A DNA stretch of 64,000 nucleotides from Streptomyces broussonetiae (GTDB lineage Bacteria > Actinomycetota > Actinomycetes > Streptomycetales > Streptomycetaceae), in NCBI RefSeq assembly GCF_009796285.1, contig NZ_CP047020.1:5518001-5582000 (forward strand), given 5' to 3'. Below are positions 44,310 through 53,869 of this stretch, in pieces (positions within the stretch are counted from its first letter, which is position 1; each line of letters begins with the position of its first letter). Position numbers and translations under genes: made by a program. Under the pieces are notes generated by a model, which was not told the origin of the DNA, ran no database searches, and was given only the letters and a program-made list of their open reading frames with translations.

Positions 44310-45274
44310 ACGACGCGCTGGACGTCGCCCTGCGACTCCTGGTCGTGTTCGTCGTCTTCCTCACCTTCCCGCTGATCGTCGGCCAGACCGAGCACAAGGT
44401 GATGGCCCACATGCAGGGCCGCCTCGGCCCGATGTACGCGGGCGGTTTTCACGGCTGGGCCCAGCTCATCGCGGACGGCGTGAAATTCGCGCAGAAGGAG
44501 GACGTGGTCCCGGCCGGTGCCGACCGCCGCGTCTTCCAGCTCGCCCCCGCCGTCGCCCTGCTGCCGTACCTCCTTGTCCTGCTCGCGATTCCCATCGGCC
44601 CGAGCGAGGGCGCGGTGGGCCAGCTCATCGACGCGGGCGTCTTCTTCGTGCTCGCGGTGATGGGCGTCGGCGTACTCGGCTCGCTCATGGCCGGGTGGGC
44701 TAGCGCGAACAAGTTCTCCCTGCTCGGCGGCCTGCGCACGGCCGCCCAACTGCTCGCCTACGAACTCCCGATGCTGCTGGCTGCCGCCTCGGTCGCGATG
44801 GCCGCGGGCACCGTCTCGCTGCCCGGCATCCTGCATGCCTTCCACTGGTGGTGGGTGCCCTGGCAGATTGTCGGCGCGCTCGTCTTCTTCGTCGCCGGCC
44901 TCGCCGAACTGCAACGCCCGCCGTTCGACATGCCCGTCGCCGACTCGGAGATCATCTTCGGCGCCTACACCGAGTACACCGGTCTGCGTTTCGCACTGTT
45001 CCTCCTCGCCGAGTACGCCGGCATCGTCGTCCTGTGCGGTCTGACCACCGTCCTCTTCCTGGGCGGCTGGCACGGCCCCTGGGGCGCCGACGGCCTCGGC
45101 TGGCTGTGGACCCTGCTGAAGACCGCGATCCTCGCCTTCGTCGTCATCTGGCTCCGCGTCACCTACCCCCGCCTGCGCGAGGACCAGCTCCAGAAGCTCT
45201 CCTGGACCCTCCTCGTCCCCCTCTCCCTCGCCCAGATCGCCCTCACCGGCATCGTCAAGGTGGTGATCTCCTGA
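44306..45274 (+). CDS. nuoH2: NADH-quinone oxidoreductase subunit H, second cluster
   Basis: 322 residues, about eight helices, no long C-terminal tail. The quinone-channel loop reads FDMPVADSEIIFGAYTEYTG: the normally conserved Glu after the first Pro (PE in the main NuoH) is Val here. It therefore differs from canonical NuoH at a position near the quinone site. GTG start overlaps the nuoC2 stop. Confidence 0.94.
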   Translation: MNDALDVALRLLVVFVVFLTFPLIVGQTEHKVMAHMQGRLGPMYAGGFHGWAQLIADGVKFAQKEDVVPAGADRRVFQLAPAVALLPYLLVLLAIPIGPSEGAVGQLIDAGVFFVLAVMGVGVLGSLMAGWASANKFSLLGGLRTAAQLLAYELPMLLAAASVAMAAGTVSLPGILHAFHWWWVPWQIVGALVFFVAGLAELQRPPFDMPVADSEIIFGAYTEYTGLRFALFLLAEYAGIVVLCGLTTVLFLGGWHGPWGADGLGWLWTLLKTAILAFVVIWLRVTYPRLREDQLQKLSWTLLVPLSLAQIALTGIVKVVIS

Positions 45275-45849
45275 TGGCCGATTCACTCCCTCCCACCCGG
45301 CCCCGCATCCCTGGCAGCGGCCTGGCCAAGGGCCTGGCCGTCACCCTGCGCACGATGACGAGGAAGTCCGTCACCGAGCAGTACCCGGACGCCCAGCCCG
45401 AACTGCCGCCGCGCACCCGTGGCGTGATCGGCCTGTTCGAGGAGAACTGCACCGTCTGCATGCTGTGCGCCCGTGAGTGCCCGGACTGGTGCATCTACAT
45501 CGACTCGCACAAGGAGACCGTCCCGCCCGCCGCTCCCGGCGGTCGTGAGCGCAGCCGCAACGTCCTCGACCGGTTCGCGATCGACTTCTCCCTGTGCATG
45601 TACTGCGGTATCTGCATCGAGGTCTGTCCTTTCGACGCGCTGTTCTGGTCCCCGGAGTTCGAGTACGCCGAGACCGACATCCGCGAACTCACCCACGAGC
45701 GGGACAAGCTCCGCGAGTGGATGTGGACCGTCCCGGCCCCGCCCGCCCTGGACCCCGCGGCGGAGGAGCCGAAGGAGATCGCCGCGGCCCGCAAGACCGC
45801 CGAGAAGCTGGCGGCCGCACAGGCCGACCCGGGGGAGGACCGGTCGTGA
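45274..45849 (+). CDS. nuoI2: NADH-quinone oxidoreductase subunit I, second cluster
   Basis: 191 residues with two 4Fe-4S motifs: Cys 59, 62, 65, 69 and Cys 108, 111, 114, 118, plus an extra Cys 73 (CPDWCIYID). Electrons could enter here from ferredoxin because no NuoE, F or G is encoded nearby (inference). The ATG overlaps the nuoH2 stop by one base (TGATG). Charged helical C-terminal tail. Confidence 0.95.
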   Translation: MADSLPPTRPRIPGSGLAKGLAVTLRTMTRKSVTEQYPDAQPELPPRTRGVIGLFEENCTVCMLCARECPDWCIYIDSHKETVPPAAPGGRERSRNVLDRFAIDFSLCMYCGICIEVCPFDALFWSPEFEYAETDIRELTHERDKLREWMWTVPAPPALDPAAEEPKEIAAARKTAEKLAAAQADPGEDRS

Positions 45850-46502
45850 GCCTCGCTGCAGCCGTGAGCCTGGCGGCAGCCCGGCACGGCTTCCTGTCCC
45901 CGACCGGTGTCGAGATCGCCTTCCTGCTCGTCGGCCTGATGACCTTCGGCGCGGCCCTGATCACCGTCACCACCCGGCAGCTGGTGCACGCCGCGCTGTG
46001 GCTGGTGGTCGCGCTCGGCGGTCTCGCCGTCGAGTACCTCCTGCTCACCGCCGAGTTCATCGCCTGGGTGCAGGTCCTCATCTATGTCGGTTCCGTCGTC
46101 GTCCTCCTCCTGTTCGGACTGATGCTCACCAGGGCGCCGATCGGGCGCTCCCCGGATGCCGACTCGGGCAACCGCTGGATCGCCCTCGCCGTCGCGGTGG
46201 CCGCCGCCGTGGCCCTGGTGTGGGTGGTCGTCGACGCCTTCCGTACGACGTGGATCGACCTGAACGGCCCCGCCGCCGGCACCACTCGAGTCACCGGCGA
46301 GAGCCTGTTCCGGCACTGGGTGCTGCCCTTCGAGGCCCTGTCCGTCCTCCTCCTCGCGGCGCTGGTCGGCGCGATCGTCCTGTCCCGCAAGGCGAAGGCG
46401 GAGTCGGGCCCTCCCTCTGTGAACTCCCGGGCGGTCGCCCAGAGTTCCCCTTCCGTCACGGATTCCGGAATTCACCCGGCCGAGAAGGAAGGAGCCCGCT
46501 GA
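45846..46502 (+). CDS. nuoJ2: NADH-quinone oxidoreductase subunit J, second cluster
   Basis: 218 residues with five helices. VQVLIYVGSVVVLLLFGLML is the NuoJ TM3 block. Short hydrophilic C-terminus (about 35 residues), unlike the longer tail of the main NuoJ. GTG start overlaps the nuoI2 stop (GTGA); a second in-frame GTG 18 bases on is possible. Confidence 0.93.
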   Translation: MSLAAAVSLAAARHGFLSPTGVEIAFLLVGLMTFGAALITVTTRQLVHAALWLVVALGGLAVEYLLLTAEFIAWVQVLIYVGSVVVLLLFGLMLTRAPIGRSPDADSGNRWIALAVAVAAAVALVWVVVDAFRTTWIDLNGPAAGTTRVTGESLFRHWVLPFEALSVLLLAALVGAIVLSRKAKAESGPPSVNSRAVAQSSPSVTDSGIHPAEKEGAR

Positions 46503-46891
46503 TGCACCTCGCCTATCCCGCCGTACTCTCCGCCCTCCTGTTCTGCACCGGCCTGTACGGCGTCCTCGCCCGTCGCAACGCGATCCTGGTCCTGATGTCG
46601 GTCGAGCTGATGCTCAACGCCGTCAACCTCAACCTGGTCGCCTTCGACGTCTGGCTGAGCCGGGCCGCCAGGGAGACCCTGCACTCCGGCCAGGCGCTCA
46701 CCCTGTTCACCATCGCCATCGCAGCCGCCGAGATCGGCATCGGCCTGGCGATCGTGCTCGCCGTCTACCGCAATCGCGGCACCTCCGACATCGACAAGCT
46801 CCGCGACACCGCCGAGGGCCCCGAGACCGGTGGCCCTGACACCGAGGGCCCCGGCACCTCCGCGGACGAGAAGGCTGAGGCCACCGCGTGA
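46502..46891 (+). CDS. nuoK2: NADH-quinone oxidoreductase subunit K, second cluster
   Basis: 129 residues. Three helices with the buried glutamates in LMSVELMLNAVNLNLVAFD and AAAEIGIGLAIVL. A 30-residue disordered acidic tail (EGPETGGPDTEGPGTSADEK) is absent from the main NuoK. ATG shares a base with the nuoJ2 stop; GTGA overlap with nuoL2. Confidence 0.95.
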   Translation: MHLAYPAVLSALLFCTGLYGVLARRNAILVLMSVELMLNAVNLNLVAFDVWLSRAARETLHSGQALTLFTIAIAAAEIGIGLAIVLAVYRNRGTSDIDKLRDTAEGPETGGPDTEGPGTSADEKAEATA

Positions 46892-48909
46892 CCACGACCC
46901 ACCTCGCCGTCCTCGTCCCCCTCCTGCCGTTCCTGGGTGCCGCGGTGGGCCTGCTGCTCGGCCGCACCGCCCCCGGCTTCGTCCGCCCGCTCGCCGTGCT
47001 GCCGCCGCTGGCCTCGCTCGTCCTGGCCGCGCTGGTAGCGGCGCACCAGGGCGGCGGCCGGGCCCTCGACGCGCACACGGAACTGACGCCCACCGGCTCG
47101 GTCCCGATCGAGCTGGCCCTGCACATCGACGGCTTCGCCGCACTCGTAGCGATCCTGGTCGCCTTCGTCGCGACCTGCGTGCAGATCTACTCGACGGGCT
47201 ACCTGCGCGACGACCCGCGCTACCCCTCCTACGCGGCCCTCGTCTCCCTGTTCACCTCCGCGATGCTCCTGGTCGTCTACTCCGGCGACCTGATCGTGCT
47301 GCTGGTCGGCTGGGAAGTCATGGGCATCTGCTCCTACTTCCTGGTCGGCCATTACTGGGAGACCCCCGAGGCCCGCGCCGCCTCCCTGAAGGCCTTCCTG
47401 GTCACCAAGCTCGGCGACGTGCCGTTCCTCATCGGCCTGTTCGCCCTCGGCACCGACGCCGGGTCCTTCCGTATCACCCGCGTCCTCGGTACCGTCGCCG
47501 GCGGCAACCTGCACCACCCGACACTGATCGCTCTGCTTCTCCTCGCGGGTGTCGCGGGCAAGTCGGCGCAGTTCCCGCTGCACACCTGGCTCCCGGACGC
47601 GATGGCGGGCCCGACGCCCGTCTCGGCGCTGATCCACGCCGCGACGATGGTCGCCGCCGGTGTCTACTTCATCGCCCGTCTCCTTCCCGTGTTCGAGGCC
47701 TCCCAGGCCGCGATGGTCGTCCTCGCCGTCATGGCCGCCGTCACGATGACCGGCTCGGCGCTCGCCGCGCTGGCCCAGGACGACATCAAGCGCGTCCTCG
47801 CCTACTCGACGATCGGCCAGCTCGGCTACATGACCGGCGCCCTCGCCGTCGGCGACCGCGGTGCCGCCGTCTTCCACCTCCTGTCCCACGGCGCCTTCAA
47901 GGCGCTGCTGTTCCTCGCGGCCGGCGTGATCATCCACGCCGCCGGCACCAACTCGCTGGCCGCCATGTCCCGCATGCACGGCCTGCGCGACCGAGTACCG
48001 GACGCCTACTGGACGATGACCGTGGCGTTGCTCGCGCTCGCCGCGATCCCGCCGTTCAGCGGCTTCTTCTCCAAGGAGTCCGTCCTTGGTGCCGCCGAGC
48101 ACGTGGCGAACGGGAACACCGACCATGCGCCCGGTGCCGCCGGCTGGATCGTCCTCGTCGCCGGTCTCCTCACCGCCCTGCTCACCGCCGCCTACGCGGC
48201 CCGGCTGTGGCTGCTGGCCTTCCGCGGCCAGGGAGCCGAAGCACCGGATCACGGCCGCCAGCCGCTGACGATGACCGTCGTGCTGTGGGTCCTTGCCGTT
48301 CCCTCCCTGGCCTTCGGCGGGCTCGCCTACCGTGCCCTGCCCGGTTGGTTCGACGGCCGCGACCTGACCCCGACGCTCCTCACCTCCATCCTCGGCACGG
48401 GCTTCGCCCTGGTCGGCGGACTGCTCACCTACGGTGCCTGGCAGCGCACCTGCGCGCTCGCCGCCCGCGTCCCGGCAGCCCCCGCACCCTCCTTCGAATG
48501 GGAGCGGCTGGAGGGCGAGGCCGCCGCGCACCCGGAGGGCGACGCGAGCCTGGTCGAGGCCCACGCCCTCGCCGACCACGGTCCGGCCTCCCGCGACCTC
48601 GCCCACGCGCCCGACCCCGGTCGCCTGTTGCTCGGCCCGCTGTACCGGCACGCGGCCGCCGGCTTCCACCTGGACGCCGTGTACACGGCGATGTTCGTCC
48701 GCCCGGTGCAAGCCGGAGCGAGCCTCGTCCGGTTCCTCGACCGAGAGGTCGTCGACACCTACGTAGGGGGCGCCGCCGCGCTGCCCCGGCTGCTCGGGGC
48801 CGCCGTACGGCGCGCTCAGACAGGCAATGTGCAGACCTATGTGAGCGCGCTGCTCGCCGGCACCGTCGTCCTGGCGGTCGCCGTCGTCCTCGTCGCCACC
48901 GGAGCGTGA
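46888..48909 (+). CDS. nuoL2: NADH-quinone oxidoreductase subunit L, second cluster
   Basis: 673 residues, polytopic antiporter-like subunit. Landmarks: LLVGWEVMGICSYFLVGHYW, KSAQFPLHTWLPDAMAGPTP, QDDIKRVLAYSTIGQLGYM. The C-terminal ~150 residues include a hydrophilic segment (EWERLEGEAAAHPEGDASLV) before the final helices. A complete pump subunit by its key charged residues. Confidence 0.95.
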   Translation: MTTTHLAVLVPLLPFLGAAVGLLLGRTAPGFVRPLAVLPPLASLVLAALVAAHQGGGRALDAHTELTPTGSVPIELALHIDGFAALVAILVAFVATCVQIYSTGYLRDDPRYPSYAALVSLFTSAMLLVVYSGDLIVLLVGWEVMGICSYFLVGHYWETPEARAASLKAFLVTKLGDVPFLIGLFALGTDAGSFRITRVLGTVAGGNLHHPTLIALLLLAGVAGKSAQFPLHTWLPDAMAGPTPVSALIHAATMVAAGVYFIARLLPVFEASQAAMVVLAVMAAVTMTGSALAALAQDDIKRVLAYSTIGQLGYMTGALAVGDRGAAVFHLLSHGAFKALLFLAAGVIIHAAGTNSLAAMSRMHGLRDRVPDAYWTMTVALLALAAIPPFSGFFSKESVLGAAEHVANGNTDHAPGAAGWIVLVAGLLTALLTAAYAARLWLLAFRGQGAEAPDHGRQPLTMTVVLWVLAVPSLAFGGLAYRALPGWFDGRDLTPTLLTSILGTGFALVGGLLTYGAWQRTCALAARVPAAPAPSFEWERLEGEAAAHPEGDASLVEAHALADHGPASRDLAHAPDPGRLLLGPLYRHAAAGFHLDAVYTAMFVRPVQAGASLVRFLDREVVDTYVGGAAALPRLLGAAVRRAQTGNVQTYVSALLAGTVVLAVAVVLVATGA

Positions 48910-48915
48910 GCAGGC

Positions 48916-50490
48916 GTGATCGATATCAACGAGTCCGTGATGCAGTTCCTTCTGGCATTCGTCGTCGTCGGCCCGCTGCTCGGTGCCGTCGCCGCCCTTC
49001 TGCCGGCTCCGCCAGGGCTGAAGGGGAAGTCGCCCGAGCAGGCCGTGCTCCGGCACGGCGTCACCGTGACCGGTGCGATCCTCATCGCCGCGATCGTCCT
49101 CGCGCTCGGCTTCGACGACGGCCACCCGTCGAAGATGCAGGCCACGACCGACATCAGCTGGATTCCCGCACTCGACGTGCGGATCCACCTCGGCATCGAC
49201 GGCATCTCCCTCCCCCTTCTGGTCCTGACCGCGCTGCTGACCTTCCTCTGCGCGCTGTACTCCTACTTCAAGCCGCCCGTGGGGGGCTCCCCGAAAGCGT
49301 TCGTCGCGCTGCTGCTCCTGCTCGAGACCGGCACCCTCGCGACCTTCGCCGTCCTCGACCTGCTGCTGTTCTTCCTCGCGTTCGAGATGGTGCTCATCCC
49401 GATGTACTTCCTCATCGCCCGCTGGGGCGGCGAGGGGCGGACCCGGGCCGCGTGGAAGTTCATCCTGTTCACGCTGCTCGGCTCCGTCGTCATGCTGCTC
49501 GGCCTGCTCCTGATCGGAATCAAGGCGGGCACCTTCGACATGGTGGCACTCGCCACTGACAACGGCCGGTCGCTGACTGCATCCGTGCAGGTCATCGCCG
49601 TTCTGGCGATCGGGATCGGGCTCGCGGTCAAGGCGCCGATGTGGCCGCTGCACAGCTGGCTGCCCGATGCCCACACCGCCGCTCCGACCGTCGGCTCGGT
49701 CCTGCTGGCCGGTGTCCTGCTGAAGATGGGCACGTACGGGTTCGTCCGCATCCTGCTGCCGATCGCGCCGCACGGCTTCCACACCTTCGCGCCGTACCTC
49801 GCCGCGTTCGCCGTCGTCGGGATCATCTACGGGTCCCTGGCCTGCCTGGCCCTGGCCAAACGGGGCGCCAAGGGCGACCTCAAGCGGCTGATCGCCTACT
49901 CCTCCGTGGGTCACATGGGCTTCGTCCTGCTGGGCATCGCCACCATGACGCCGACCGGCGTGAACGGCGCCCTGTTCGCCAACATCGCCCACGGCCTCAT
50001 CACCGGCCTGCTGTTCTTCCTGGTCGGCGCGCTCAAGGACCGCACCGGCACGACCGACCTCGACTCCTTGGCCGAGGAGACCGGTGCCGCGCTGTACGGC
50101 AGGGCGCCCCGCCTCGGCGGCCTGCTCGCCTTCGGTGCCGTCGCCTCGCTCGGCCTGCCCGGGCTCGCCGGGTTCTGGGGCGAGATGCTGGCCCTGTTCG
50201 GCGCGTACAAGCCCGCCGCCGACCTCAGCCGGCCCGCGTTCCTCACCTTCATGGCGATCGGCGCGTTCGGCACCCTGCTGACGGCCGCATACATGCTGAT
50301 CGTGGTCCGCCGCGTCTGCATGGGCGGCGTGGAGCAGGAGGTCCCCAAGCTCGCCGACGTCCACGGTTACGAGTTCGCCGCCTGGACCCCGCTCGTCGCC
50401 CTCACCGTCGTCGCCGGGCTGTGGCCGAAGGCCCTGCTCGGCCTCACCGACCCGGCCGTGCACCAGCTCCTCGCAGGAGGCACCCGATGA
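48916..50490 (+). CDS. nuoM2: NADH-quinone oxidoreductase subunit M, second cluster
   Basis: 524 residues. Family blocks FEMVLIPMYFLIARWGGEGR, KAPMWPLHSWLPDAHTAAPT and KGDLKRLIAYSSVGHMGFVL are intact. GTG start six bases after the nuoL2 stop; the end overlaps nuoN2 by four bases, with GCAGGAGG of nuoN2 inside it. Confidence 0.96.
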   Translation: MIDINESVMQFLLAFVVVGPLLGAVAALLPAPPGLKGKSPEQAVLRHGVTVTGAILIAAIVLALGFDDGHPSKMQATTDISWIPALDVRIHLGIDGISLPLLVLTALLTFLCALYSYFKPPVGGSPKAFVALLLLLETGTLATFAVLDLLLFFLAFEMVLIPMYFLIARWGGEGRTRAAWKFILFTLLGSVVMLLGLLLIGIKAGTFDMVALATDNGRSLTASVQVIAVLAIGIGLAVKAPMWPLHSWLPDAHTAAPTVGSVLLAGVLLKMGTYGFVRILLPIAPHGFHTFAPYLAAFAVVGIIYGSLACLALAKRGAKGDLKRLIAYSSVGHMGFVLLGIATMTPTGVNGALFANIAHGLITGLLFFLVGALKDRTGTTDLDSLAEETGAALYGRAPRLGGLLAFGAVASLGLPGLAGFWGEMLALFGAYKPAADLSRPAFLTFMAIGAFGTLLTAAYMLIVVRRVCMGGVEQEVPKLADVHGYEFAAWTPLVALTVVAGLWPKALLGLTDPAVHQLLAGGTR

Positions 50491-52004
50491 GCGCCCAGCC
50501 CCTCGCCGAGTCGCTGGTCCAGTCCGTCGACTGGCTCGCCGTCGCCCCGCCGACCATCGCCGCCGTCGTGGGACTGGCCGTCCTGGTCGCCGACCTGTTC
50601 CTGCCCGAGGCCCGAAAAGCTGTCCTCGGCTGGGTCTCGGTCGCCGGGCTGGGCGTGGCCGCGTTGCTGCTGCTGCCCCTGCTGGACGGCAACCGCAGCA
50701 CCTTCTGCGTGGACCGCGCCACGCGCGCGTGCAGCTACACGGCCGACCACTTCACGCTCGTCATCCAGTTCCTGGTCCTCGGCGGCGCCCTGCTCGCGGC
50801 CCTGCTGTCGGTCACGAACCTCAGGGACGACCGGCGGCGCGTCCCGGCGGGGGAGTTCTGGTTCCTGCTGCTGTCCTCAGCGGCCGGCGCCGCTCTGCTG
50901 CCCGCCTCCCGCGACCTGGCCACCCTCATCGTCGCCCTGGAGGTCGCCTCCCTGCCGGCCTTCGCCCTCGTCGGCATCCGGCACGGCGACAAGCGCTCCT
51001 CCGAGGCGGCCCTGAAGTTCTTCCTCTCCTCGGTCACGGCCACCGCGGTCAGCCTGATGGGCATCAGCTTCGTCTACGCGTCCACCGGCACGCTCTACCT
51101 CACCCAGGTCGCCCAGCGCCTGACACACGTCGACGGACAGCTGCACACCCTCGCCCAGACCGGTGTCGTCCTCACCCTCGTCGGCTTCGCCTTCAAGACG
51201 GCCGCCGTGCCCTTCCACTTCTGGGTGCCCGACACCTATGTGGGCGCTCCACTGCCGGTCGCCGCCTACCTGTCGGTGGTCGGCAAGGCCGTCGGCTTCT
51301 CCGGCCTGATCCTCGTCACGGTCGTCGCGTTCCCCTCGTACGCCGATGTCTGGGGGCCCGCGCTCGCCGCTCTGGCCGCCCTCACCATGACCGTCGGCAA
51401 CGTCGGTGCCCTGCGCCAGCAGGCCACGCGCGCGTACAGCGCCGTACGGCTGCTCGCCTGGTCCTCCGTCGGCCAGGCCGGCTACCTGCTGGTGCCGATC
51501 GCCGCCGCCGGCTACGTCGGCAACCCCCAGAAGGAGATCGGTTCCACGGTCGCCTATGCGCTGATGTACGCGGCCGTGAACCTCGGCGCGTTCGCGGTGG
51601 CCGCCGTGGTGGGCCGCAGCCGGGCCCTGAACCGGATCAGCGACTACCGGGGCCTGTACGCCACCAACCCGCTCACCGCGCTGCTCCTGGCGTTCTTCCT
51701 GCTGTGTCTCGCCGGTCTGCCGCCGGGCATCATCGGCCTGTTCGCCAAGGTCACCGTGTTCTCGGCGGCGGTCGACGCGGGGCTCGGCTGGCTCGCCGTC
51801 GTCATGGCCGTCAATGTGGTGATCGCCCTTTTCTACTACCTGCAGTGGACGGCCCTGCTGTTCCGCACTCCCGAGGGCGAGCCCGCCCGGCACCGGGTAC
51901 CGGCGCCCCTCACTGCCGCCATCGCCCTCACCGGAGTCCTCGGCGTCGCCCTGTCCGGAGCACCCCAGCTGGTCCTCCGCTTCGCCGCCACCGGACTGTT
52001 CTGA
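50487..52004 (+). CDS. nuoN2: NADH-quinone oxidoreductase subunit N, second cluster
   Basis: 505 residues. Key blocks: LPASRDLATLIVALEVASLP, KTAAVPFHFWVPDTYVGAPL and VRLLAWSSVGQAGYLLVPIA. Last gene of the operon, followed by a GC-rich hairpin 8 bases on. With this gene the cluster holds A, B, C, H, I, J, K, L, M, N but no D, E, F or G. Confidence 0.95.
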   Translation: MSAQPLAESLVQSVDWLAVAPPTIAAVVGLAVLVADLFLPEARKAVLGWVSVAGLGVAALLLLPLLDGNRSTFCVDRATRACSYTADHFTLVIQFLVLGGALLAALLSVTNLRDDRRRVPAGEFWFLLLSSAAGAALLPASRDLATLIVALEVASLPAFALVGIRHGDKRSSEAALKFFLSSVTATAVSLMGISFVYASTGTLYLTQVAQRLTHVDGQLHTLAQTGVVLTLVGFAFKTAAVPFHFWVPDTYVGAPLPVAAYLSVVGKAVGFSGLILVTVVAFPSYADVWGPALAALAALTMTVGNVGALRQQATRAYSAVRLLAWSSVGQAGYLLVPIAAAGYVGNPQKEIGSTVAYALMYAAVNLGAFAVAAVVGRSRALNRISDYRGLYATNPLTALLLAFFLLCLAGLPPGIIGLFAKVTVFSAAVDAGLGWLAVVMAVNVVIALFYYLQWTALLFRTPEGEPARHRVPAPLTAAIALTGVLGVALSGAPQLVLRFAATGLF

Positions 52005-52011
52005 GACACCG

Positions 52012-52049
52012 CCCGCGCGCGTGGCGCGTTCGCATCCCACGCGCGCGGG
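52012..52049 (+). terminator. Terminator of the second nuo cluster
   Basis: Perfect 13-base arms CCCGCGCGCGTGG (52012-52024) and complement (52037-52049), 12-base loop, right after the nuoN2 stop. Confidence 0.75.
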
Positions 52050-52192
52050 AAGGGGAAACAGCACGTCACCCGTACAGCCGAGCGGCGCCCGCGCGGACAC
52101 AGGGAACTCGTGACAGCCGCCTGGCGTTGTCACAAGCGGGAGGGTCCACTGGACCAAAGTGTTCCCCAGCTGCACGATTTGGAGGGCGTACG

Positions 52193-53059
52193 GTGCACCG
52201 CCGGCACAACGGGCTCAGGACCGCAGTACTCCTCGGGGGACTGTCCGCACTCATCATCGTCATCGGCAGCTTCTTCGGCCGCACCGGGCTGATCGTCGCC
52301 GTCCTGGTCGCCCTCGGCACGAACGCGTACGCGTACTGGAACAGCGACAAGCTGGCGCTTCGCGCGATGCGCGCCCGCCCGGTCAGCGAGTTCGAGGCCC
52401 CAGCGCTGTACCGGATGGTCCGCGAGCTGTCCACGCAGGCCCGCCAGCCCATGCCTCGCCTGTACATCTCGCCGACGGAGGCCCCGAACGCCTTCGCCAC
52501 GGGCCGCAACCCCCGCAACGCGGCCGTGTGCTGCACCGAGGGCATCCTGCGCCTGCTGGACGAACGCGAGCTGCGCGGAGTGATCGGCCACGAGCTGAGC
52601 CATGTCTACAACCGGGACATCCTCATCTCATCGGTCGCCGGCGCTCTCGCCTCGGTGATCATGTTCCTGGTGAACTTCGCCTGGCTCATCCCGGTCGGCC
52701 GCTCGAACGACGACGATGACGGCCCCGGTCTGCTCGGCATGCTCCTGATCATGATCCTCGGCCCACTCGCCGCCACCCTCATCCAGCTGGCCATCAGCCG
52801 TTCGCGCGAGTACGAGGCAGACGCCTCCGGGGCTCAGCTCACCGGCGATCCGCTGGCCCTCGCCAGCGCCCTGCGCAAGCTGGAGGTCGGCACCCAGCAG
52901 CTCCCGCTGCCGCCCGAGCCCCGGATCGAGACCGCGAGCCACATGATGATCGCGAACCCCTTCCGCGCGGGCCAGGGGCTGACCAAGATGTTCTCGACGC
53001 ACCCGCCGATGGCGGACCGCATCGCCCGGCTCGAGAAGTTGGCAGGTCGTCACCGGTGA
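52193..53059 (+). CDS. htpX: HtpX-type membrane zinc metalloprotease
   Basis: 288 residues. Two N-terminal helices (residues ~10-28 and 32-48), zinc motif HELSH at 133-137, two central helices, and the third ligand Glu in SREYEADASGAQ. M48B family, membrane protein quality control. GTG start after GGAGGGCGTACG, giving the usual actinobacterial HtpX N-terminus (VHRRHNGLRTAVLLGGLSAL). Own transcription unit after the nuo2 terminator. Confidence 0.95.
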   Translation: MHRRHNGLRTAVLLGGLSALIIVIGSFFGRTGLIVAVLVALGTNAYAYWNSDKLALRAMRARPVSEFEAPALYRMVRELSTQARQPMPRLYISPTEAPNAFATGRNPRNAAVCCTEGILRLLDERELRGVIGHELSHVYNRDILISSVAGALASVIMFLVNFAWLIPVGRSNDDDDGPGLLGMLLIMILGPLAATLIQLAISRSREYEADASGAQLTGDPLALASALRKLEVGTQQLPLPPEPRIETASHMMIANPFRAGQGLTKMFSTHPPMADRIARLEKLAGRHR

Positions 53060-53266
53060 CGACCGCCCTGAACTCCGTTTGACCCGCTGGGCGGCCTTCG
53101 GCTGTTCCTGGGCCATGGGCCGTCCGCTCGCCGACGTCCTGCCCTGCCTCACCGATATCGGCATCCCCCGGGCCGGCAGGGGGCAGCTTGCCGGCAGAGG
53201 TGCACCGCACGTTCCGATGACGGCCGTCAGGGCTGTAAGCCGTCAGGACTGCAAGAGAAGCCCCCT

Positions 53267-53298
53267 CCACGTTTTCGGAGGGGGCTTCGAGCTGGTTC
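53267..53298. terminator. Bidirectional terminator between htpX and the YccF gene
   Basis: Perfect 12-base arms GAAGCCCCCTCC (53267-53278) and complement (53287-53298), loop ACGTTTTC. It lies between convergent genes. Nothing else is seen in the ~295 bases around it. Confidence 0.8.
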
Positions 53299-53354
53299 GT
53301 TGCCTCTGGTCGGGGGCACTCCGAGCCGGTCCGAACGCCGTCACCGCAGCGTGG

Positions 53355-53756
53355 TCAGCGCCCGCCGAACGCCTCGTCCGTGGGGATGACCTCCCGCCCC
53401 AGCGGCATGAGCGAGATCGGGATGAGCTTCAGGTTCGCCCAGCCGAAGGGGATCCCGATGATCGACAGGAACAGAGGGATGCTCGTGATCAGGTGGGCCA
53501 GCGCCAGCCACCATCCCGCGAAGATCACCCAGATCACGTTGCCGATGCACGACGGCGCACCGGCGTCCGGCCGCTCCACGGTGGTGCGGCCGAACGGCCA
53601 CAGGACGAACCCGGCGATCCGCAGCGACGCGATGCCGAACGGGATGGTGACGATGAAGATGAAGCAGATCACCGCAGCGATCACGTAGCCGATCGCCATC
53701 CACAGGCCGCAGAAGAAGAGCCATAGGAGGTTGAGCAGCAGGTTGAACAGCTTCAT
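53355..53756 (-). CDS. YccF-domain inner-membrane protein
   Basis: 133 residues with two copies of the YccF domain: LNLLWLFFCGLWMAIGYVIA with TIPFGIASLRIAGFVLWPFG, then NVIWVIFAGWWLALAHLITS with IPFGWANLKLIPISLMPLGR. About four helices; function unknown in general. ATG follows GGAGAGAGATC. Confidence 0.93.
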   Translation of the reverse strand: MKLFNLLLNLLWLFFCGLWMAIGYVIAAVICFIFIVTIPFGIASLRIAGFVLWPFGRTTVERPDAGAPSCIGNVIWVIFAGWWLALAHLITSIPLFLSIIGIPFGWANLKLIPISLMPLGREVIPTDEAFGGR

Positions 53757-53869
53757 GATCGATCTCTCTCCAGGTCGCTCCGCCGGCAGGGCCTGCTGCC
53801 ACAAGTATCAGCTGATCATGCCTTCGGGCAGAACCGCGGTGCCCCCGTAGCGCGATCGGGAACGTTCCG

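Noticed and set aside
46765..50463. 1,232-codon minus-strand frame opposite nuoK2-nuoM2
   Set aside because: Same shadow composition and it lies entirely over three certain membrane-subunit genes.
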